From: Comamonas sp.
GTDB taxonomy: Bacteria > Pseudomonadota > Gammaproteobacteria > Burkholderiales > Burkholderiaceae_C
Assembly (NCBI GenBank): GCA_019236485.1
Contig: JAFAIY010000660.1
Coordinates: 1-11,298 of the forward strand
Length of the DNA stretch: 11,298 nt
Reading direction: 5' to 3'
The notes under the pieces were generated by a model. It worked only from the letters and a program-made list of their open reading frames with translations, searched no databases and was not told the origin of the DNA. Below, in pieces: positions 5,846-11,298 of this stretch (positions are counted from its first letter, which is position 1; each line of letters starts with the position of its first letter). The position numbers were made by a program, and so were the translations under genes.

Positions 5846-6829
5846 TCAGTATCCCACTTGGCTCAGCTCATCGAAGAGTTCGCTGTAAATACGATAGCGG
5901 TTATCGCTGATGGGTAAAACCTCAGAGCCGTTTTGAACGGCATCGATCACGCCGCAGCCGGGCTCGTGCAAATGCGTGCAGTTGTAGAACTTGCAGTCCT
6001 TGGCATGGGCGCCGATATCGGGCATGCAGGCGGCCAGCTGCGTGGGCGCGATGTGATACAGGCCGAATTCCTGGAAGCCCGGCGAATCAATGATGGCCGT
6101 GCTGCGCTCCTCGTCCACCCAGTACAGGGTGGTACTGGTCGTGGTGTGCTTGCCGGTGTTCAGCGCCTGCGAGATCTCGTTGGTGGCGACCTTGGCATCT
6201 GGCAGCAGCAGATTGATCAACGTGCTTTTGCCCACGCCTGAGGGGCCGAGCACCAGGGTGGTCTTGCCCTGCAGCAGGCCGATGATGGCGTCGCGGTCTT
6301 CCTCGTCGGCATCTTCCAGCGACATCGGCAGCACCATATAGTGCGGCGGGTCCTCCACCGCGTCGCGCATGCTGCGATAAGGCGCCAGCCGCTCCCAGGC
6401 ACGCAGAAAGGGCTCTTCCAGGTCCATCTTGTTGAGCGCAATGATGGGCGTGATGTGCGCGGCCTCGGCCGCAATCAGGGCGCGGGCCAGCTGCACTTCG
6501 CTGAACACGGGTTCGGCCGCTATCAGAATCAGGAGCTGGTCGAGATTGGCCGCAAAAGTCTTGGTGCGAATGTCGTCCTGGCGGTAGAAGAGATTGCGGC
6601 GCTCGATGACTTTCTCTATCGTGCCTTCATCGCCTTGGCCCGGTGGTGGTGCCAGCCATTGCACATGGTCGCCCACCACGGCCTGACTTTTCTTGCCGCG
6701 TGGGTGGCAGATGCGGCGCTCGCCGTCCGGTGTCTCAACCACGCAATGGCGGCCATAGCTGGCAACCACCAGGCCTGTCTGCAAATCACCCGCTGCTTGG
6801 GCGCCAGGGCGCCGTCCTTGCTTCGCCAT
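5846..6829 (-). CDS. rsgA: Ribosome small-subunit-dependent GTPase RsgA
   Basis: Circularly permuted GTPase that binds the maturing 30S subunit and releases assembly factors on GTP hydrolysis. The 327 residues show the expected order: N-terminal OB fold (about 15-80), then G4 NKMD (133-136), G1 GPSGVGKST (195-203), switch I NTGKHTTTSTTL (224-235) and G3 DSPG (248-251). The C-terminal zinc site is C279-x4-C284-x-H286-x5-C292. G4 preceding G1 is the permutation typical of the family. A basic, Gly/Gln-rich N-terminus is probably disordered. It is the last gene of the M48-phhB-rsgA operon, 6 bp after phhB, with no obvious Shine-Dalgarno, so translation may be coupled. It ends at a strong palindromic terminator. 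In E. coli rsgA also lies next to orn. Confidence 0.97.
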   Translation of the reverse strand: MAKQGRRPGAQAAGDLQTGLVVASYGRHCVVETPDGERRICHPRGKKSQAVVGDHVQWLAPPPGQGDEGTIEKVIERRNLFYRQDDIRTKTFAANLDQLLILIAAEPVFSEVQLARALIAAEAAHITPIIALNKMDLEEPFLRAWERLAPYRSMRDAVEDPPHYMVLPMSLEDADEEDRDAIIGLLQGKTTLVLGPSGVGKSTLINLLLPDAKVATNEISQALNTGKHTTTSTTLYWVDEERSTAIIDSPGFQEFGLYHIAPTQLAACMPDIGAHAKDCKFYNCTHLHEPGCGVIDAVQNGSEVLPISDNRYRIYSELFDELSQVGY

Positions 6830-6835
6830 AAAAAA

Positions 6836-7180
6836 TCAGGCCAGCTTCAGCAGGGCTTCGATGCGGCGCGCACAGTCGATATCGGTCTCGGAAATGCCGC
6901 CCACATCGTGGGTGTTCAGGCTGACCTTGCAGCGGCCGTAGCTCACCTCGAGGTCGGGGTGGTGGTCCTGCTGGTGGGCGATCAGCGCCAGGGCATTCAC
7001 AAACGCCATGGTTTCGTAGAAGTTGGCAAAGCGGTAGGTCTTGCTGATGGCGCTGTGGCCGGCGTCGCCGAGCAGCTGCCAGTCGGCTATGCCGGCCAGC
7101 TGCTCGCGCACCTGATCGGCGCTCAGGGCGCTGCGCGTGTGCTGGGACCAGTCTTTCTGTTGCAGGGTGGAGGGGCTCAT
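6836..7180 (-). CDS. phhB: 4a-hydroxytetrahydrobiopterin dehydratase (pterin-4a-carbinolamine dehydratase)
   Basis: Dehydrates the 4a-hydroxy-tetrahydropterin formed by aromatic amino-acid hydroxylases, regenerating the cofactor. The 114-residue protein has the family length and its active-site motif: HQQDHHPDLEVSYGRCKVSL (69-88), with His73, His74 and Pro75, followed by NTHDVGGISETD (89-100), where His91-Asp92 complete the site. The upstream part W34-QLL and IAHQ fit the fold. No phenylalanine hydroxylase gene is in the window, so the role in phenylalanine breakdown is not shown by context; the symbol follows the Pseudomonas name. The gene lies between the M48 protease (19 bp upstream) and rsgA (6 bp downstream) in one transcription unit. 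Confidence 0.95.
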   Translation of the reverse strand: MSPSTLQQKDWSQHTRSALSADQVREQLAGIADWQLLGDAGHSAISKTYRFANFYETMAFVNALALIAHQQDHHPDLEVSYGRCKVSLNTHDVGGISETDIDCARRIEALLKLA

Positions 7181-7199
7181 GTCGGAAGCTCTGTTGGGG

Positions 7200-8501
7200 T
7201 TACAAACTGCCCGCGGGCGCCGGCATGCGTGCCAGGCGATCCACGGCGGGTGGATGAGAATAGTAAAAGCTCACATACCAGGGGTCTGGCGTGAGGGTTG
7301 AGGCATTGTCCTCGTAAAGCTTGAGCAGCGCCGAGGCCAGCTGCGCGCCGTCGGCCTGCTGCATGGCATAGGCGTCGGCCTCGAACTCGTCGCGGCGCGA
7401 CATGGCGGACAGCAGCGGCGTGACAAAGAAGCTGAACACCGGCACGGCCAGCATGAACAGCAGCAGGGCCAAGGCGTTGTTGCCGGCGGCCGGGCCGAAG
7501 CCCTGGTCGATCAGCGGCGCGACGCCCAGGCCAGAGTAGAACCACAGCTGCTGGCTCAGCCAGCCCAGCAGTGCAAAGCCCAGCAGGGAAACACCGAACA
7601 TCAGCAGCATGCGCTTGGTGATGTGCTTGTGCTTGAAGTGGCCGAGTTCGTGGGCCAGCACGGCCTCGACCTCGTCGGCGCTCAGCTGCTTGAGCAGGGT
7701 GTCGAAGAACACCACGCGCTTGGAGTTGCCAAAGCCCGTGAAATACGCGTTGGCATGGGCCGAGCGGCGGCTGCCGTCCATCACGAACAGACCCTTGGCC
7801 GCGAAGCCGCAGCGCTGCATGAGGGCGGTCACGCGGGTCTTGAGGACCTCATCGGTCAGCGGTTCGAACTTGTTGAACAGCGGCGCGATGAAGCTCGGGA
7901 AGATCCACATCAGCAGCAGATTGAAAACCGTCCATGCGCCCCAGGCCCAGAGCCACCACATGGGACCGGTGGTGCCCATGAGCCAGAGGATCAGCGCCGC
8001 GATAGGCAGGCCTATGACGGCGCCGACCAGGGTGGACTTGAGCAGGTCGCCCAGCCACAGGCCCAGAGTCATCTGGTTGAAGCCGAAGCGCTGCTCCAGC
8101 CTGAAGGTCTGGTACAGCGACAGCGGCAGCTCGATCAGGCCCGAAATCAGCGCAAAGCCGGCCAGCAGCGCCAGCTGCTGCCACATGCCGGGGCCCAGCA
8201 GTCCCGACAGCCAGCTGTTCAGCGCATCGAGCCCGCCCAGCAGGGTCCAGCACAGCAGTACGGCTGCGGACAGGGTGATGTCGATCAGCGAGACCTTGGC
8301 CTTGGCCAGGGTGTAGTCCGCGGCTTTCTGGTGCGCGGCCAGGCTGATGCGGTGCGCAAAGGTGGCAGGGACGGCGGCGCGGTGGCTGGCCACATGCCGC
8401 ACCTGGCGCGATACCAGCCAGACGCGCAGCAGCCATTGCAGGACCACGGCCGCCGCGAACAGCAGCGACAGCGCGAGGGAAAAATCTAGGTGGGAAGCCA
8501 T
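7200..8501 (-). CDS. M48 family metallopeptidase, Ste24/CAAX protease-like
   Basis: Integral membrane zinc protease related to eukaryotic Ste24. The 433-residue protein has an N-terminal Peptidase_M48_N region with hydrophobic segments at about 5-30, 70-92, 108-130, 155-176 and 181-205, then the catalytic half. HELGH (284-288) supplies two zinc His and the catalytic Glu; Glu374 in FEADAYA is the expected third ligand. Two helices (about 299-320 and 341-365) lie between, as in Ste24. The C-terminal SFYYSHPPAVDRLARM (411-426) is also typical. Bacteria lack prenylated CAAX proteins, so membrane-protein quality control is a guess. The frame is open back to 9113, but that stretch is antisense to orn; ATG 8501 gives the family N-terminus. 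First gene of the minus-strand operon; orn starts 30 bp away divergently. Confidence 0.92.
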   Translation of the reverse strand: MASHLDFSLALSLLFAAAVVLQWLLRVWLVSRQVRHVASHRAAVPATFAHRISLAAHQKAADYTLAKAKVSLIDITLSAAVLLCWTLLGGLDALNSWLSGLLGPGMWQQLALLAGFALISGLIELPLSLYQTFRLEQRFGFNQMTLGLWLGDLLKSTLVGAVIGLPIAALILWLMGTTGPMWWLWAWGAWTVFNLLLMWIFPSFIAPLFNKFEPLTDEVLKTRVTALMQRCGFAAKGLFVMDGSRRSAHANAYFTGFGNSKRVVFFDTLLKQLSADEVEAVLAHELGHFKHKHITKRMLLMFGVSLLGFALLGWLSQQLWFYSGLGVAPLIDQGFGPAAGNNALALLLFMLAVPVFSFFVTPLLSAMSRRDEFEADAYAMQQADGAQLASALLKLYEDNASTLTPDPWYVSFYYSHPPAVDRLARMPAPAGSL

Positions 8502-8531
8502 GTATTGGCAGTGTAGGCGACAATTTGCGCC

Positions 8532-9140
8532 ATGTCTGAAGCTTGTTGCACGAATTCCGCCACCGCCGCGCCCGAGGCTGTACAGCCGCCCGTTCTGCCC
8601 AAATCCGACCTCAACATGGTCTGGCTGGACTGCGAGATGACGGGGCTCAATCCCGACCATGACCGCATTATCGAGATCGCCGTGGTGGTGAGCAGTGCCG
8701 ACCTGCAGACCCGCATCGAGGGTCCGGTGTTCGCGATCCACCAGTCGGACGAGCTGCTGAACGGCATGGATGCCTGGAACAAGGGCACGCATGGCAGAAG
8801 CGGGCTGATCGACAAGGTCAAGGCCTCGACCGTGACCGAGGCTCAGGTCGAGGCGGCCCTGATCGCCTTTCTGAGCAAATACGTGCCCAAGGGCAAGACG
8901 CCGCTGTGCGGCAACAGCATAGGCCAGGACCGGCGCTTCATGGAGCGCTACATGCCCAAGCTCAACAGCTTCTTCCATTACCGCAATATCGATGTGAGCA
9001 CCTTGAAGGAGCTGGCCAAGCGCTGGAAGCCCGAAGCCTATAGCTCGTTCAAGAAAAAGCAGCGCCACACGGCCATGGCCGATGTGCATGAATCGATAGA
9101 CGAGCTGCAGCACTATCGCCAGCAGCTGCTCAGCGTCTAA
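8532..9140 (+). CDS. orn: Oligoribonuclease (DEDDh 3'-5' exonuclease)
   Basis: Degrades the 2- to 5-nt RNAs left by other RNases, including pGpG from cyclic-di-GMP turnover. The core matches E. coli Orn closely: [20 protein letters not shown] (31-50) with Asp33 and Glu35, AIHQSDE (68-74), [12 protein letters not shown] (125-136) with Asp133, [15 protein letters not shown] (154-168), and His179/Asp184 in [10 protein letters not shown]. These five form the DEDDh site. From ATG 8532 the protein has 202 residues, with about 20 extra at the N-terminus (Cys-Cys and Ala/Pro-rich) compared with E. coli. Met29 (8616) would begin almost inside the first strand, so 8532 or a nearby non-ATG codon is preferred. 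No Shine-Dalgarno is seen. The gene is divergent from the M48-phhB-rsgA operon. Confidence 0.96.
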   Translation: MSEACCTNSATAAPEAVQPPVLPKSDLNMVWLDCEMTGLNPDHDRIIEIAVVVSSADLQTRIEGPVFAIHQSDELLNGMDAWNKGTHGRSGLIDKVKASTVTEAQVEAALIAFLSKYVPKGKTPLCGNSIGQDRRFMERYMPKLNSFFHYRNIDVSTLKELAKRWKPEAYSSFKKKQRHTAMADVHESIDELQHYRQQLLSV

Positions 9141-9156
9141 GCCTTGACCCCGCTGC

Positions 9157-9185
9157 TTGCGGGAAAACCCGGTGTATGTGATAAT
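9157..9185 (+). promoter_or_regulatory. Candidate extended -10 promoter for the helicase leader
   Basis: TTGCGG (9157-9162), a 17-bp spacer and GATAAT (9180-9185; 5 of 6), with TG at 9177-9178 forming an extended -10. Transcription would start near 9192. The -35 is weak (3 of 6). The -10 lies beside the left arm of the inverted repeat 9166-9239, so a protein binding that repeat would cover it. Confidence 0.45.
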
Positions 9186-9239
9186 TGCGTGCTTACCCGA
9201 TCAATGGGTAATTTGCGCATCTCCATCACACACCGGGTT
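9166..9239 (+). repeat. Long interrupted inverted repeat around the candidate promoter
   Basis: AACCCGGTGT (9166-9175) is exactly complementary to ACACCGGGTT (9230-9239). After a 2-nt bulge, GTGAT (9178-9182) pairs with ATCAC (9225-9229). Inside, TGCGTG (9186-9191) can pair with TGCGCA (9214-9219) with two G-U, and TTACCC (9193-9198) pairs with GGGTAA (9206-9211). It could be one long RNA hairpin, if transcription starts further upstream, or a paired operator in DNA. Confidence 0.65.
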
Positions 9240-9243
9240 CTTA

Positions 9244-9391
9244 CTTGCGTGCAGCGGCCTACATCCAGCCGACACGCCAAGCCATAACGCCCATCTGCCC
9301 CTTTTGCGAACGGGCAGTCAAAGTCTGACGGTGGATGTTGATAACCAACCGTCAAAAGAAGTGAGCAGGTCGCTGACTGCGTCGCTTTTTT
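9244..9391 (+). ncRNA. Structured leader or small RNA ending in a terminator
   Basis: Consecutive stem-loops follow one another: CTTGCGTG (9244-9251) with CACG-C-CAAG (9273-9281, one bulge) plus inner CGGC/GCCG; CTGCCC (9295-9300) with GGGCAG (9312-9317); TGACGGT (9326-9332) with ACCGTCA (9348-9354); then the terminator hairpin 9355-9391. No credible ORF is present. The series fills the gap between orn and the helicase. I do not recognise it as a known RNA family. It may be the helicase 5' leader, a separate small RNA, or the orn 3' UTR. Confidence 0.4.
9355..9391 (+). terminator. Terminator-like hairpin 12 nt before the helicase start
   Basis: GTGA-GCAG (9361-9368) pairs with CTGC-G-TCGC (9377-9385), with one bulged G and one T-G pair. 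AA (9359-9360) and the preceding A residues extend the stem into the T-run 9386-9391. The loop is GTCGCTGA (9369-9376). With the helicase ATG at 9404, no promoter fits in between, so helicase mRNA must read through it. Confidence 0.65.
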
Positions 9392-9403
9392 CGTGAGTTT
9401 TTC

Positions 9404-11298
9404 ATGACTGAAAAATCCCTGGAGCAGGGCCAAGTGGCCGCTGCCGATATGTCTTTGTCTTCGCCTGAACTCGATTCCCGTCTGGACGCCATGCTGGCGG
9501 CCGTGGATGCAGAGGAACTCGGCGCCGAGCAAGCTGCTGAAGAAGAGCAAGCCGAACCCAATGGTTTTGTGGAGCTGGGCCTGGCGCCCGAGCTGGTGCA
9601 GGCCGTGGCCGACCTGGGCTACACCAAGCCCACAGGCGTGCAAGAGCAAGCCATTCCCCTGGCCATGAACAGCGGCGGCGCGCAGCCGTTCGTGGACCTG
9701 ATGGTGTCCAGCCAGACCGGTTCGGGCAAGACCGCTGCCTTCCTGCTGCCCGTGCTGCACACGCTGATCAAGCAGCGTGCCGAAGCCGATGCTGCAGCCA
9801 AGGCCGAGTTCGACCGTCTGTGCGCAGAAGCTGCAGCCAACGGCCAGCCTGCCCCCAAGCGCGCCAAGCGCAAGGACCCGACCAACGCCCGCAACTTCAA
9901 GGCTGCCGTGCCCGGCGCCCTGGTGCTGTGCCCCACACGTGAGCTGGCTCAGCAGGTGGCGCATGACGCCATCGAGCTGGTCAAGCACTGCCGCGGCATC
10001 CGTATTGCCAACATCGTGGGCGGCATGCCTTACCAGCTGCAGATCGCCAAGCTGCAGAACGCCGATCTGGTGGTGGCAACGCCCGGCCGTCTGCTGGACC
10101 TGCAGCGCTCCATGCAGATCAAGCTGGACCAGGTGCAGTTCCTGGTGGTGGACGAAGCCGACCGCATGCTGGACCTGGGCTTTGCCGACGATCTGGCCGA
10201 AGTCAACCAGATGACTGCCCAGCGCAAGCAGACCATGATGTTCAGCGCCACCTTTGCGCCGCGCATCCAGCAGCTGGCCATGCGCGTGATGCATGACAAC
10301 GGCGCCAATGTGCAGAAGATCACGATTGCCACGGCTCAGCAAAAGCACGAGAACATCAAGCAGGTGCTGTTCTGGGCCGACAACGCCCAGCACAAGCGCA
10401 AGATGCTGGACCACTGGCTGCGCGACAGCAGCATCAACCAGGCCATCGTGTTTGCTTCCACCCAGGTGGAGTGCGACGGTTTGGCCAACGACCTGCAGCA
10501 GGACGGCTTCTCGGCCGTGGCGCTGCATGGCGCGCTGAGCCAGGGTCTGCGCAACCGTCGCCTGATGGCGCTGCGCAATGGCCAGGTGCAAATCCTGGTG
10601 GCCACCGACGTGGCTGCCCGCGGCATCGACGTGCCCACGATTACCCACGTCTTCAACTACGGCCTGCCCATGAAGGCTGAGGACTACACCCACCGTATCG
10701 GCCGTACCGGCCGTGCGGGTCGCGAAGGTGTGGCCGTGACCTTTGCCGAGTTCCGTGACCGTCGTCGCGTGTTCGATATCGAAGGCTATACCCGCCAGCA
10801 GTTCAAGTCCGAAGTGATCCCGGGTCTGGAGCCTGTGCAGCGCTTCCCTGCCGCAGGCGAGCGTGACGGCCGTCGCGGTGGTGGCGGCGGTGGTCGCGGT
10901 GGCTTCGGCGCGCGTCGTGACGGTGACGGCTATGGCCGCAAGAGCGGCTTCGGCAGCTTCGGCGGTGGCCGTGGCGGCAATGATCGCGGCGGCTTCGGTG
11001 GCGATCGTGGCGGTGATCGTTTCGGTGGCGACCGCGGTGGCTTCGGTGCACCTCGTGGCGACCGTTTTGCCGATCGCGGCGAGCGCGGTGGTGATCGTGG
11101 TTTTGGCGGCGGCCGTCCCAGCTTTGGTGGCGATCGTCCGGAGCGCAGCTTCGAGCGTCGCGACGACAACCGCGGCGAGCGCAGCTTTGACCGTGGCAAT
11201 GATCGCGGCGGCGAACGTGGCGGCTTCGGCGGCGATCGCGGTGGCTTTGGCGCTCCGCGTCGTGAAGGCGGCGATTTCGCACGCAAGAGCTTCGGCGG
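9404..11298 (+). CDS. DEAD-box ATP-dependent RNA helicase with RGG-rich tail (3' end outside window)
   Basis: Unwinds RNA duplexes using ATP; likely acts in ribosome assembly or mRNA decay. 631 residues are visible and no stop is reached. After an acidic N-terminus (1-53) come the Q motif (Phe55 to GYTKPTGVQ, 72-80), motif I QTGSGKT (104-110), Ia PTRELAQQ (177-184), Ib TPGRLLDL (226-233), II DEAD (250-253), III SAT (281-283), IV IVFASTQ (348-354), [11 protein letters not shown] (400-409) and [12 protein letters not shown] (430-439). A charged insert of about 40 residues (123-165, with KRAKRK) separates motifs I and Ia. From about residue 488 the chain is Gly/Arg/Asp/Phe-rich with many RGG and GGDRGG units. 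GTGAG is a weak ribosome site. Resembles RhlE/DeaD-type proteins; which subgroup is unclear. Confidence 0.96.
   Translation, partial: MTEKSLEQGQVAAADMSLSSPELDSRLDAMLAAVDAEELGAEQAAEEEQAEPNGFVELGLAPELVQAVADLGYTKPTGVQEQAIPLAMNSGGAQPFVDLMVSSQTGSGKTAAFLLPVLHTLIKQRAEADAAAKAEFDRLCAEAAANGQPAPKRAKRKDPTNARNFKAAVPGALVLCPTRELAQQVAHDAIELVKHCRGIRIANIVGGMPYQLQIAKLQNADLVVATPGRLLDLQRSMQIKLDQVQFLVVDEADRMLDLGFADDLAEVNQMTAQRKQTMMFSATFAPRIQQLAMRVMHDNGANVQKITIATAQQKHENIKQVLFWADNAQHKRKMLDHWLRDSSINQAIVFASTQVECDGLANDLQQDGFSAVALHGALSQGLRNRRLMALRNGQVQILVATDVAARGIDVPTITHVFNYGLPMKAEDYTHRIGRTGRAGREGVAVTFAEFRDRRRVFDIEGYTRQQFKSEVIPGLEPVQRFPAAGERDGRRGGGGGGRGGFGARRDGDGYGRKSGFGSFGGGRGGNDRGGFGGDRGGDRFGGDRGGFGAPRGDRFADRGERGGDRGFGGGRPSFGGDRPERSFERRDDNRGERSFDRGNDRGGERGGFGGDRGGFGAPRREGGDFARKSFG
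10868..11298 (+). repeat. Degenerate tandem repeats encoding the RGG tail
   Basis: The DNA repeats variants of a GGCGGCTTCGGTGGCGATCG-like unit, coding for GGFGGDRGG. The units are imperfect and of unequal length. Such tracts tend to vary in length between strains and produce long false reading frames rich in Arg/Ser/Pro on the opposite strand. Confidence 0.7.

Noticed and set aside
8502..9113. Upstream extension of the M48 protease frame
   Set aside because: It is antisense to orn, has no membrane-protease features, and the family N-terminus begins at 8501.
9149..9163. CCCGC/GCGGG hairpin as an orn terminator
   Set aside because: Only 5 bp and followed by AAAA, not T; the hairpin at 9355-9391 is a better end for orn transcripts.
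9166..9239. Cloverleaf tRNA in the 74-nt inverted repeat
   Set aside because: No T-loop or D-loop consensus and no anticodon stem; the sequence folds as one long interrupted hairpin.
9137..10693. 518-codon open frame on the minus strand across the helicase gene
   Set aside because: It is antisense to clear DEAD-box motifs; its His/Gln/Leu-rich composition is a by-product of the GC-biased codons on the other strand.
10803..11286. Arg/His-rich and Arg/Ser/Pro-rich minus-strand frames
   Set aside because: They are shadows of the Gly/Arg/Asp-coding repeats of the helicase tail.

Overview
The window (about 11.3 kb, GC-rich, strong G/C bias at third codon positions) looks like core chromosome of a betaproteobacterium of the Comamonadaceae, probably Comamonas or a close relative. 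The basis is protein resemblance, the gene order rpsP-rimM-trmD-rplS and M48 protease-phhB-rsgA next to orn, and a palindromic intergenic repeat of a type I recall from this family. The genus is an inference. There are no mobile elements, CRISPR arrays, tRNA or rRNA genes.

Layout. 1-717 (+) is the 3' part of a PiT-type phosphate transporter. It converges on a TM2-domain membrane protein (832-1365, -) with a bidirectional terminator between them. 1492-3989 (+) is the ribosome and tRNA-modification operon: promoter, structured leader, rpsP (S16), a terminator-like hairpin, rimM, trmD, a second promoter lying across the trmD stop codon, rplS (L19) and a terminator. This arrangement could explain how the two ribosomal proteins are made in excess over the two maturation enzymes between them. 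4044-5776 (+) holds a NudL-type Nudix hydrolase and a CobD/CbiB-like membrane protein. 5846-8501 (-) is a tight three-gene operon (M48/Ste24-like protease, pterin dehydratase phhB, GTPase rsgA). Its first start codon lies 30 bp from that of the divergent oligoribonuclease gene orn (8532-9140, +). 9404-11298 (+) is a DEAD-box RNA helicase with a long RGG-rich tail that runs off the window end.

The coding content is mostly ordinary housekeeping: ribosome assembly (RimM, RsgA), ribosomal proteins, tRNA modification (TrmD) and RNA turnover (Orn, helicase). The most unusual part is non-coding. The 263-bp gap before the helicase (9141-9403) holds a candidate promoter flanked by a long interrupted inverted repeat, then consecutive stem-loops, ending in an intrinsic-terminator-like hairpin only 12 nt before the helicase ATG, with a possible competing antiterminator pairing. 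This suggests a conditional leader, or a small RNA upstream of an RNA helicase. The rpsP leader and the rpsP-rimM attenuator are the next most interesting elements.
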